Shown here piece after piece: positions 55,200 to 64,000 of a stretch of 64,000 nt of DNA. The number at the start of each line of letters is the position of its first letter. Position 1 is the first letter of the stretch. The stretch is taken from NCBI GenBank assembly GCA_002633025.1, contig NMRB01000263.1, positions 118,836 through 182,835 of the forward strand, given 5' to 3'. Source of the stretch: Notospermus geniculatus. Taxonomy: Eukaryota; Nemertea; Pilidiophora; Heteronemertea; Lineidae. The notes below the pieces were generated by a model. The model did not search any database, was not told the origin of the DNA, and worked only from the letters and a program-made list of their open reading frames with translations. The position numbers and the translations under genes are program-made.

Positions 55200-55425
55200 A
55201 GATTCTGTGCATATGGGATTAATCATCCCTGGCTCTTCACGTCCGTCACATGGGACAGTAAGCCGTGGTGCCTTGTACCTTGTTCCATTGCAAGGGCAAG
55301 TAAAAGACCCCATCCAAGTGAGGAACATGAGTAGCTTGAGATGGCCTCTTCGATACTTACCAGGGCCAATAATGCTATGGCTTCAGCCCTGATGGAACAT
55401 TCTAATACATATACAAATACAAGAC
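55200..55425 (+). mobile_element. tRNA-derived SINE, copy 4, 5'-truncated
   Basis: Body only (CTGGCTCTTCACGTCCGTCA ... CAGGGCCAATAATGCTATGG) with a worn ATACAAATAC tail. The tRNA head is missing. Confidence 0.88.
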
Positions 55426-56248
55426 ACCGTTTCGATCAGGCGAACCAGTAGGAGACCTGTTCTATCAGTTTCTCCCCATCTCAGACCATCGACGGCTGAC
55501 ATCGAGCGTTACGTTTTTTCCACTCCCTTCTGACGCATCTCATGATTGGAAAAAGTTGGCAAGAATTGATTAGAGGTGGTGTGCCATGATTCGGTGTGAA
55601 TTACAGGCTTCTGGGTGATCATTATCAACGCCGCGACGACATACGGGTATCTTTTATTGACACGCCGTGACTTTGTCGCGAACATAGTACCCATAGTACA
55701 CTGCCTGGTGATTAATCTTTGCTTGTGATTTATTCTGGCGTCGGTTATGACGCCGCGATTAGAAAATTTCTGCATCGCAGGATATGTCTTAAGTGCCTTT
55801 AATGAATGATTAGATTATCATGCATTAGCTAAAGTACATAGCTATAAACATGTGTATTCCCTTCTGGGCTCACCCTGGGTCTATTTCATCTTATTGATAT
55901 CTAAGACTGTAATACATCCCCTGTACATCGATCATTATACAATGCACTGCACGAGTGGATCAACTTGGTTGACATGGATGCCAAGGAGACAATTTCTACA
56001 ATATTCTAGTGCAAATGAAGTGGGGCTGGATTGGATTAATTCATAATTATTCAAAGTTAAGCACCAGTTGTAGTGGGAAGACAAGCTTTTCCCAATAGTT
56101 GAATCCGTCTTGTTGATACTGTAAACTTTTATTGAACGTAGGTTTATATACGCTTGGCCTGAACGTCTAATTCCACGTCATATCGTAATGCTTCACTAAA
56201 CGTTGGCATTGTTAGCAGAAAACTTGAAGTATCACCAAAAGATGGCAA
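55426..56248. other. Gene-free stretch, possible regulatory DNA
   Basis: 55550-55830 has several homeodomain-like words (ATTGATTAG, GTGATTAATC, AATGATTAGATTA, GCGATTAGA) and no repeats. This could be an enhancer, but it is only suggestive. Confidence 0.3.
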
Positions 56249-56355
56249 GGTGCCTTGATAGTCTAGTGGTTATATCATCTGCTTAGCAAGGAGTAGGTCC
56301 AGCTCGGTTCAAATCTAGCCTGGGCCATATGGGGTTAATCATCCCTGGTACCGAC
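56249..56355 (+). mobile_element. tRNA-derived SINE, head only
   Basis: TAGTCTAGTGGTTATATCAT and GGTTCAAATCTAGCCTGGGC match the head and first part of the body of the family at 51497. The rest is absent. Confidence 0.8.
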
Positions 56356-56428
56356 TGAGTCCTGATTTTCTGTAGTGAGAGTGTGACACAGCCTTCAGTT
56401 GCTCTGCCATTACTGCAAAAGAAGAGCC

Positions 56429-56900
56429 CTGGCAGTCGAGTGGTTATCACGTCCGCTAAGTAAGCGGGCAGGTCCCTTCGAATCCAGCCCAGGCCATATG
56501 TGAGCCGCTCTGCAAAACCAGATGCTTGTCGCTCAGAAGTTGAGCCTCAACGAACTAAGATGACACCAGGAGAGAATGGAAGAAATAGATTCTGTCAGAT
56601 TTCATAATAGGCAGAAATCTGAAACTGACAAACTTGGTCTCAACCTGCCAAGGTAAGAGCGACAAGCGTCTGGTTTTGCCAGAGTGGCTCACATGGGATA
56701 CCATCTCTGGCTCTTCAAGTCCATCACATGGGACAGTAAGCCGTGGTGCCTTGTACCTTGTTCCTTCGCAAGGGCAAGTAAAAGACCCCATCCAAGTGAG
56801 GAACATGAGTAGCTTGAGATGGCTTCTTCCGTACCTACCCAGCCAATGCTATGGCTTCAGCCTTGACAGGAAAAATCTGACACAATACAATACCAAAAGA
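56429..56900 (+). mobile_element. tRNA-derived SINE split by a foldback insertion
   Basis: Head at 56429-56500 (CAGTCGAGTGGTTATCACG, TTCGAATCCAGCCCAGG). Body resumes at about 56696 (CTCTGGCTCTTCAAGTCC) and ends with a CAATACAATACC tail. Confidence 0.88.
56502..56692. mobile_element. Foldback inserted in a SINE (about 190 bp)
   Basis: TGAGCCGCTCTGCAAAACCA on the left pairs with TGGTTTTGCCAGAGTGGCTCA on the right. It separates the two parts of the SINE after GCCATATG. A target duplication of a few bases (CATATG/CATGGG) is uncertain. Confidence 0.8.
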
Positions 56901-57639
56901 TGGCGCTGACGACATTCAAGCAATCGAAAGCAACTAGTGATGGTTGAGTTGCCGCCGCTGTAAGATGACCTTGAGCAAGTGGAGAGGCACAGACTGCAGT
57001 GATTCTGTCGCTACGGCTCAAAATGGTCCTGAAAGCTGGTCACTGATTGGCTAGCTAGTTTGGTGCAAATTTCTAACTCAGACTAGCGACACCTGTTGGC
57101 CATCTTCTGAGAATTGCCTGAACTGAAGCAGTTTTGGCGTGTGGGTCATAAGAGGAATGGTGGGAGTTTAAGATATGTGGGAGTTCTCCATGCGACGCAG
57201 GAGAAATGGTTATCAGATTGCGATTTACTTCTCGTAACGACAGATCAATGCCGCCACCATCACCAAATGATTAATTGATCAGCAACCGCCGACATATTGT
57301 ACAGCGTAGCGATTTTCCGCGCCAGTCATAATCATTGCTATCATGGCCACCTAAGCGATACCCGATTAATTAACAGCTTCCATGTTTTGCTGTGCTGGAG
57401 ATCTAGACGGGAAACTGAGGACTGGATGGGGTCGTTTGATGGGGGACGGAAATTGCAAGATGGTGTGGATGGTGGAAGTTGCAGATGGTGGAAGTCGCGA
57501 GGGTACTGTGGTGATCCAGTACAGTGCACAACTGACCTACTTTATCTGTGTACCTTCCACGTACGTCACGTGGAAGGTACGGTTCAATTCATTGCGTATA
57601 TGGTACGGATATGTCACACGTCACTTCAGCTTGACGTCC
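56901..57639. other. Gene-free stretch
   Basis: Two overlapping plus frames of 140 and 113 codons (57297-57723) show no domain. A palindrome CCACGTACGTCACGTGGAAGG sits inside at 57557-57577. They are judged chance frames. Confidence 0.45.
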
Positions 57640-57722
57640 GTGCATGTTATACATATCTGGCAGACCTTGCCAGTAAAACCTGGAGTATGTACTGCAGCCC
57701 TGAGATGCAGTGGCACTAAGTG
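57640..57722 (+). repeat. CATCTGGCAGACC repeat, copy 1
   Basis: ATCTGGCAGACCTTGCCAGT ... CCCTGAGATGCAGTGGCACT matches 58209-58285, the tail of the tRNA/5S-like element. Confidence 0.75.
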
Positions 57723-57801
57723 ACTCGAGGACGAGTCATCTCTGTCCGAAGGGGGGGATGGTGCATTGAACCCCTTGCAGCTACTATATGGCACGGCTTA
57801 A

Positions 57802-58092
57802 CACGTTCACTGTCGACGCCATTTTTGACGGTCCAGTGCTGTTGCCGGGAATTTTTCAGACATTGCCTGTGCCATTGAATGTGACGTCCTATGGCAAGTC
57901 TTACCCCTTCTTTCACTGTGCCAAGGGACGTTACGTCCTTCGGCACTGGGGGAGGTCCTTTGCCATTGCCAATGATTTTATTTTGAATGGATAAATCATG
58001 ACCTAAAATTGCCTAAAGACGTATATATACGCCCCTGGCAAGAACCAAAGCAACCACTAGGACGTAGTACTATGTCCCCGGCAGTGAATGTG
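57802..58092. mobile_element. TTAA-flanked MITE (291 bp), piggyBac-like ends
   Basis: TTAA at 57798-57801 and 58093-58096. Ends CACGTTCACTGTCGACG and inverted GGCAGTGAATGTG. No transposase frame. Confidence 0.82.
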
Positions 58093-58114
58093 TTAACCCG
58101 CCGGCCATGGAGGA

Positions 58115-58290
58115 TTTCCTTTATGGTCTAGTGGTTAGCGTGTTACCCTTGGCACTAAACGTTAAGCAACATAGAGTGCTATCACTACGTGGATGGGTGA
58201 CCGGCACATGTATAATACATCTGGCAGACCTTCCCAGTCGAACCTGGAAAGTGTAGTTCGGCATTGAGATGCAGAGTGGCACTACCAAAA
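58115..58290 (+). mobile_element. SINE with tRNA-like and 5S-rRNA-like parts
   Basis: ATGGTCTAGTGGTTAGCGTG (58124-58143) is tRNA A-box-like. It is followed by GTTAAGCAACATAGAG (58161) and ACTACGTGGATGGGTGACCG, matching 5S rRNA boxes A and C at nearly native spacing. The CATCTGGCAGACC tail is shared with 57640-57722. 5S-derived SINEs, including 5S/tRNA chimeras, are known in deuterostomes. Confidence 0.65.
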
Positions 58291-59061
58291 ATTTCTGGTT
58301 GATCGCTCAAAGCGTTGTCAAGTTAATTGCCTGAAACTGAAATCAAAATGGCCGCCAAAGCTGCCATCTTGGATGGGCTGCAGTGCTGGTCATCGAAAGG
58401 AACCTTAAAGGACCACAGTATTGCTTCCCAATCCTGCGTTACACCTACCCGCGTTAAGGGGAGACCTCTATTAACGACTTGGTAAACTACCGCATGCAAC
58501 TAGTCTCGCGCAGCCAGCCGTTTCGTTCCGCAGTACTGCTACACAAACTTGTTCGATCCCCAGCAGCTGGGTGACCGAGACTGTAATCATACATTCTCCA
58601 ACACTGGGGCGAAAGGCTTAACTACAGTATTGGAGCATGGTGCCGGTGGCGCCGGCTGTCGACAGAAAGATGCAATACAGTGGTCCTTTAATGCCGTCGA
58701 CCTTCAGAGGTCGGGGCATAAAATGAAGATAGTCGGTGGAGAACCCACGTGACTGATGATAAAGTAGGCGGTTGCTGATGGAAACAGATTCAGCAGAACT
58801 TATAGTAAAAAGAATGTTCCATAAGACTGTAAAAATAATAGATCATTCATTTCAGATCTTGAAACTATTTGATGTAGTAGGCCTACAAGCAAGAAAACTC
58901 CACAAGCCTAAAAAAACACTTGTTAAATCAGCCGATCAAGGCCGCATTGTACGCATATTAACGGTTTTTCTCATGAAAATGTGCCTTCCATAGACATCAC
59001 TTGCACCTGTTGTAACTATACACCTGTAAACAACTCAACTGGAAATAAAAATTGATCTTAC
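58291..59061. other. Gene-free stretch
   Basis: No gene recognised. A B-box-like GTTCGATCCCCAGCAGC lies at about 58551. Confidence 0.45.
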
Positions 59062-59195
59062 CTCTTTCCGCCTTGCCTCCGAATCGGGTGATGTTTTCCG
59101 TTTCTCCTTCTTTTTACTCCGCTTTTTACGGCCACCCCTGGCGGCGGGCTCGGCGGGGGCTGGTGTGGTGACTTGGTTATTTAGCTGTTCATGAT
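59062..59195 (-). CDS. Orphan lysine/arginine-rich internal exon
   Basis: Strong splice sites on the minus strand: CTTTCTACTGTAG before 59195 and GAG/GTAAGA at 59061. The 44 codons read HEQLNNQVTTPAPAEPAARG, then GRKKRSKKKEKRKTSPDSEA, then RRKE. It enters in phase 1 and leaves in phase 0. The basic stretch resembles a nuclear localisation or MARCKS-like membrane-binding patch. It lies on the DGK strand 12.5 kb upstream, and DGK zeta has a MARCKS-like basic patch. Membership of that gene is possible but unproven. Confidence 0.55.
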
Positions 59196-59369
59196 CTACA
59201 GTAGAAAGAAAAGGAGCACGTTGTACAATCATTAACGGAAATTGAAAGGAAGTGCCCGAGGCATGATAGCTGTCACTTCCTTCATGATGTTCTGTGGAAG
59301 TAAAAAGCCGAGACAGAAAATAACTAGATGTAACGCAATCGGGGCGATTGCAAGTATGCCCCCGCTCTG

Positions 59370-59860
59370 GTGCATCACGCTGAATATCGGGCCACCTGTA
59401 CTTGAGTCACGGTCCCGAACACTGAAACAAAGATGTCTTCCTGGCGGCCATATTGAATATCGGGTCGCAACCAAAATCGATAGGGAACCTCCCCCGATGG
59501 ACCCCATTACACCATGCAAATATGAGATCAATCGGGCATTCCGTTCTTGAGTTATGGTCCGGAATGCTAAAACCAAGATGTCTTCCTGGCGGCCATATTG
59601 AATATCGGGTCGCAACCAAAATCAATAGGGAACCTCCCCTGATCCACCCCATTACATCACGCAAATATGAGATAAATCGGGCACCCCGTTCTTGAGTTAC
59701 GGTCCGGAATGCAAACTCCAAGATATCCTCCTGGTGGCCATATTGAATATCGGATCGCAACCAAAATCGATAGGGCACCTCCTCTGATCCACCCGGTTAC
59801 ACCACAGAAATATGAGATCAATCCGACAACCAGTTCTTGAGTTATAGTCCGGAATAGGAT
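59370..59860. repeat. 145-bp tandem repeat, three full units plus a partial one
   Basis: CTTGAGT starts units at 59401, 59546, 59691 and 59836. Each unit contains GGCGGCCATATTGAATATCG and CGCAACCAAAATCGATAGGG or close variants. The minus frames crossing it (59232-60082) are by-products. Confidence 0.93.
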
Positions 59861-59975
59861 GCGGCGGCGGCGGCGGCGGCGGCGGACGCGGCGGCGGCGG
59901 CGGACGCGGCGGACGACGGAAACCAACTGAGAACATAATGCCCCCATCTCAACTTCGTTGAGCGGGGGCATAATA
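59861..59975. repeat. GGC-repeat tract and closing hairpin
   Basis: Imperfect (GGC)n with GGACGCGGC interruptions at 59861-59915, then CATAATGCCCCCATCTCAAC, whose complement follows directly (GTTGAGCGGGGGCATAAT). The hairpin closes the tandem array, suggesting one composite element. Confidence 0.8.
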
Positions 59976-61079
59976 AGATGTTTACATGATGATAACAGGG
60001 ATTGTCTTTTAAGGTGCACAATTGCGCTCGCACACCATGGCCCACCTAAAATCACACCGAGGGCCGCAAAATAAACGTGCACCTAACACAAAAGAATTGT
60101 AATTCTGCTTGCCTCGCAAGTTTGGCTACAGATGGCGATACGTGGAGTGAACCATGTATTGTTTTGGTACTTTTGAGCTTGAGCAATGTCGCAAGCGATC
60201 TTAAGCCACCTGTAGCTGAACATAATACTACAAATAGATCCGGACTTATTGCCATCCACTAGAGAGAACACCGTTGTTGATCCGTATCTAAATTAGGAGT
60301 ATGATCAGCTATGCTATCCGAGCTTAATAGATCCGGACTTATTAGAACCGGACTTATTAAACACTGACATTCTGTATGGAAGCAGAATAAACCCGCACAA
60401 ATACCGGCTTTTTCTGTAATGGAGGCGCAGCTAATGACCAAAAAACACATTCCATCAAACATGACGGAAGGCGCGTAAGACAAGCTTTATGTAGCTCGCG
60501 AGAACGCGGACAAAAATGAAAAAAATTCTCAAGAAATTATTTCCTCTTGAATGAGTTTACCAAGGTGTAAAGAAGCCGAGCGTAAATGTATGAAAGGAAA
60601 ATGTACGCAAGACAGATCCTCAAAGATGCCAAGTGTTGCTTTGCAGAAAAACAAGACAGACATTTTGTTTTTTCTCCAAGTTTGTTACTTCTGACAGTTA
60701 AAGTCACTCGCTACTTTTCTCTCGACAAGAACTTTCCAGAAGACATTGGCGATCGCCGTAAAAAAATACACATTGCTTGCATTTGCCCTGGTGTCTTGTA
60801 AAACAAAGACTTGGTTACACGATGAGGGTAGGAGATCATGTTATCAAGTGGTGGACATCAATTCAACCTTTACTCTTTGACACAGTGATGTCATTGGGGT
60901 TAACTCTTTTGCACCTTAAGTCAGGTAATATTTGTCCATTTGTTCCATGAAGGCAGTGTTTCCGCCAGAGGGTTCTTTGCTAATACCCTCAAAGAAACAG
61001 AAAAGGGCCATTTTCTTTAATTTCATGGGGTTTTTGTTGATTTTGAAGAAATTAGTACCCTCAAAAAAATTTCTGGCAA
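59976..61079. other. Gene-free stretch
   Basis: A CCGGACTTATTA motif is repeated three times near 60240-60360. The frame 60586-60801 is unrecognised. No gene called. Confidence 0.45.
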
Positions 61080-61200
61080 AACCCTGGTAAGTACGGAAGA
61101 GTCCATCTCAAGCTACTCATATTCTTCATTTGGATGGGGTCTTTTACTTGCCCTTGCAAAGGAACAAGGTACAAGGCACCATGGCCTACTGTCTCATAGC
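61080..61200 (-). mobile_element. tRNA-derived SINE, copy 7, body fragment (minus)
   Basis: CATGGCCTACTGTCTCAT to TGGTAAGTACGGAAGAG corresponds to the central body of the family. Head and tail are absent. Confidence 0.82.
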
Positions 61201-61813
61201 GAACTAAACACTGGGAATGAGTGCAACCTTGAGAATCACAAAAGCGTCTTCATTTTCATCCTGCACGGCAATGAAGCTTTTCTACGCCGAGATCAAAATT
61301 CTCAATCCTCGACTATCATCAGGAACTTGATGCGTTCCCCAATCATGATGAAAGAGAAATTGGACACCGGCGGAAAATACGCCGCTAATCACCAAATGAC
61401 CTGTACGATCAATCTTTATGCCTTGTTTGTTGTGGAACTTCTCCTTTAAGAATGACAAATGGCCACACGATGGGTAAAATATCGAAATAAATGGGTCTAT
61501 GATTCATTTACAAATGATGCAGCCTTTCATTTACGGGTTCACTCCATCACTTTCCCCGACATCAAGCAGCAAACACGCCGTCTAATTGCCTGAAATTCAC
61601 TACGCTGGCGTATCGTGCCGGCCGTCTCAATGGAGTGTGAAATTAAATCATGCATGCACGGAATTTGTTCAATAGCTGTTGGAGGGAATTGCTGCATCGG
61701 GGATTCACGATTTGGATTAGCCGCTAGTTAATGATCTTTATTTAGTACACTACAACCTCGCTATTAAGGACATCATCACAGGTTTAACCAACGTCGCCAT
61801 AACACACTTTCTG
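61201..61813. other. Gene-free, non-repetitive stretch (possible regulatory DNA)
   Basis: No repeats or frames of note. The segment 61620-61745 has GAAATTAAATCATGCATGCA, TAGTTAATGATC and similar homeodomain- or Pax/POU-like words. Regulatory function is only a suggestion. Confidence 0.3.
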
Positions 61814-61822
61814 ATTGGCTAA

Positions 61823-61918
61823 ATATCAAGAAGTCAACTACCAGAATCTTGCGAATTTTCGACCCCAACCGGGGTCTTCCTCGGGCACTTTTCAGTTGGA
61901 GAGACCAGAAAAGACTTA
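61823..61918. mobile_element. 96-bp insertion with 9-bp target duplication, GGGGTC module
   Basis: Flanked by ATTGGCTAA at 61814-61822 and 61919-61927. The content matches 30084-30172 (GCGAATTTTCGACCCCAACC then GGGGTC). No evident terminal inverted repeats. Confidence 0.8.
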
Positions 61919-61927
61919 ATTGGCTAA

Positions 61928-62630
61928 GATATGCACACTGTTCATACTAGCGTCAAATTCTCTGCGGGATTCCCGAATCAGACTGCTAACGCCATCTATT
62001 AGTGACACTTTGTGGATCGCATCAATTGAAGCAGTTTTAAAGTGTGGGTAACGTAGTGGGTAGCGGTTCAAACTGCGGGAGATTATTTAGCAGTCAGCTT
62101 GCTACTTTTTCATCTTTCTTTATAAGCTGTTGATTTTATACAACGCACATGTTGATAAATGTTGGCCCCGACACCAGAACGGTTGCCCCATTGTCCAGTT
62201 GCACCATCCATCAACTATTTTACCCTTAACAATAGATTGTGACTTGAAAGAATGATACCCACGAAGATTTCTTTAGGGGGCGAACGGAACACAATACGTT
62301 ATTTTGCAACAAGGAATGACCTTGTGAGATGTTTTTTTCTTCTTGCAAAGAAATTGCTTTCTTCTACACATATTGCATTGTTGTTCAGATGCTGACACAT
62401 GGATGACATTACATTGTTACAAAAACATCTCGTCACATAAGATACACAAAAAGATTGCCTGCAGCATCTTGCTCAGCATCCCTGAAAATAACGCAGTGTT
62501 AGAGTAAGTAATTACAACTAAAGTATTATCTTTTCCATATATCTTCTTATGATTGCTATTTAGCTCAACTCCTACATCATATCAGTGCATCATATTACTC
62601 TTACACTTCATTCCACATCCGAGTGGTGCA
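61928..62630. other. Gene-free stretch
   Basis: 61950-62060 shares scattered words with 57060-57190 (GAAGCAGTTTT...GTGTGGGT), indicating an old dispersed repeat. No gene. Confidence 0.45.
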
Positions 62631-62631
62631 A

Positions 62632-62720
62632 GGTTTTCAGCCGATATCTCCGCAACGGTTGGGTCAAATTCGACATACCATACACTAATTGACTTGTCTT
62701 TCTTGTTGGTATCTTTCGGC
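62632..62720 (-). repeat. Dispersed repeat, inverted partner of 63535-63615
   Basis: Minus strand reads GTATGGTATGTCGAATTTGA then CCCAACCGTTGCGGAGATAT, matching the plus strand at 63558-63603. Both read an AAGAAAGACAA/AAAAAAGACAA segment before it. Confidence 0.75.
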
Positions 62721-62885
62721 TATCTTCATTTTTCGCGCAAGGCCGACATAACGGATCCCTTTCTCAAAACCCATTTCATTTTGCCATGGTGTTCAGTGCA
62801 GTTTACACGTGCGCAATGCATTGCATCATTTCAAAATGGCCGCCATTTCGGCCATAAACACAGGTATGTGCTCAGAAAAGTGTGA

Positions 62886-63472
62886 GTGGTGGGCGGTTGC
62901 CGACAGGATCTGGGGCACTCCAAGTCAAGATTAAGTGACTGATATTCAATACTGAAAACGACTCGCCACACAAATTAACCAGCCTAGCATCCCTTTAAAT
63001 AGCTACATGTATGTGCATTGGCAGTGAGCCAGAAGAGCATGCGACTGTACAGATCTCAGCAGACTGAGTCAGGGATGAGTTGAGTTTATGCAGGCAACCA
63101 CATCCATTCCCATGCACATGGTGTGCCAAATATAGTTGCCACAATGATGTCATGGGAATCCCAACGTGGTATCTCCTCACCAATTGGATGAGCTGGTGCT
63201 ATTGGCAGGTTGTTGTCGGGCACATTGTGACATACAACTCAGTGCTAGGATTAACGCTGATGTCTTAGTGATGAGGCTAATTGGACGTGCCTGTGTGAAA
63301 ATCTGAATGAGGAAGGGGGTCAACAAATTATTCTGCAAATTCAATAAAATGGGTAAAAAGAGTGCTGGGCGGTACTGGGTGATTTTTGATTGAGTGCCGG
63401 GCGGGGATGGAGAGTGCCGGGCGCACCCGCCCGGTGCCGCCCCGCGTGAGCACATCCCTGTAAACACTAACT
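62886..63472. other. Gene-free stretch
   Basis: 63360-63440 holds short repeats of GAGTGCCGGGCG. No gene recognised. Confidence 0.45.
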
Positions 63473-63534
63473 GTGATTTGTGGAAGAACTTTTTTCTGTC
63501 ACGTTTATAGGGAAAATGACAGCGATGATGGCTG

Positions 63535-63615
63535 TAGCGACAAAAAAGACAAATCGATTGATGTATGGTATGTCGAATTTGACCCAGCCGTTGCGGAGCT
63601 ATCGTTCATAAACTT
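63535..63615 (+). repeat. Dispersed repeat, partner of 62632-62720
   Basis: Lies in the open frame 63473-63682 (DKSIDVWYVEFDPAVAELSF). Because the same sequence recurs inverted 0.9 kb away, I treat the frame as repeat-derived. Confidence 0.7.
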
Positions 63616-63682
63616 CGCGCCACTCAAAAGTGGAATGGAGAGTAAGTCCGTATCAGTTCTGGTGTCCTCACAGGAGTCTTAA

Positions 63683-64000
63683 ATCCATTCCGTAGAAACG
63701 ATCGCGATAGGAAAAGATGACACGAGAGATAATCACATGCCATCCGCCCGATCGATACCCCAAAAACTATTTATAGCCTAATGATATTGAGACATTGATA
63801 AATACTCATACCTCGTTATGATATGACACGCTGAGGTCCGAGCCCGGGACTCAGAGCTAATATCCCGGAGGTAACTTTGTTATATATACAAAGACACTTT
63901 TCGTCCGCTCGTTCATCATGGCAATCTGATTGTAGCCATCTCGTGCCAGCACCGCTGGCAGGATTTGGCATCATTGCTGTGGGTGGCAAGCAGCCATTAT
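63683..64000. other. Gene-free stretch at window end
   Basis: Nothing recognised. Confidence 0.5.

Noticed and set aside
57297-57723. 140- and 113-codon overlapping frames
   Set aside because: Two frames of the same DNA, low similarity to proteins, no splice context.
59232-60082. Long minus frames with repeated peptide units
   Set aside because: Products of the 145-bp tandem array; the unit is not a multiple of three.

Overview
This is a eukaryotic, animal-type window. It shows GT-AG introns, AATAAA signals, tRNA- and 5S-rRNA-derived SINEs, an L2-like LINE tail, and a very dense population of short non-autonomous DNA transposons. Three gene loci can be named: a relaxin-type peptide hormone, an SLC35G-type membrane transporter, and the ankyrin-repeat end of a diacylglycerol kinase zeta/iota. 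Together they point to a bilaterian. The frequent short words TAGGCCTA and TACATGTA and the style of the repeats suggest a marine deuterostome invertebrate, perhaps an echinoderm or hemichordate. That placement is inference from general familiarity, not from a search.

Layout. 1-1311 is a near-perfect 1.3 kb palindrome. 1.3-16.5 kb is intergenic or intronic and full of repeats: a Tc1-like MITE, a foldback beside an L2 tail, TTAA-flanked MITEs, elements with 9-bp target duplications, a 72/81-bp tandem array, a SINE and a 20-bp minisatellite. 16.5-20.6 kb holds the two compact genes, both on the minus strand: the SLC35G-like transporter (16522-17886) and the two-exon relaxin-like precursor (19897-20618). 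20.7-42.6 kb has no gene I can name and at least twenty foldback or MITE insertions, several nested. 42.67-46.53 kb (possibly to 48.3 kb) carries the last coding exons of a DGK zeta/iota gene on the minus strand, ending in the PDZ-binding motif ETAV. 48.5-64 kb is again repeat-rich (SINEs, a 145-bp tandem array) with one orphan lysine-rich exon at 59062-59195.

How the genes relate. The relaxin-like gene encodes a secreted signal, the transporter is a multi-pass membrane protein, and the DGK would attenuate diacylglycerol signalling at PDZ scaffolds. Nothing in the sequence shows that they work together. The most notable items are the relaxin-like precursor (B chain, dibasic sites and A chain all intact, phase-1 intron in the C-peptide) and the transposon record, where empty and filled sites allow insertion order and target duplications to be read directly.
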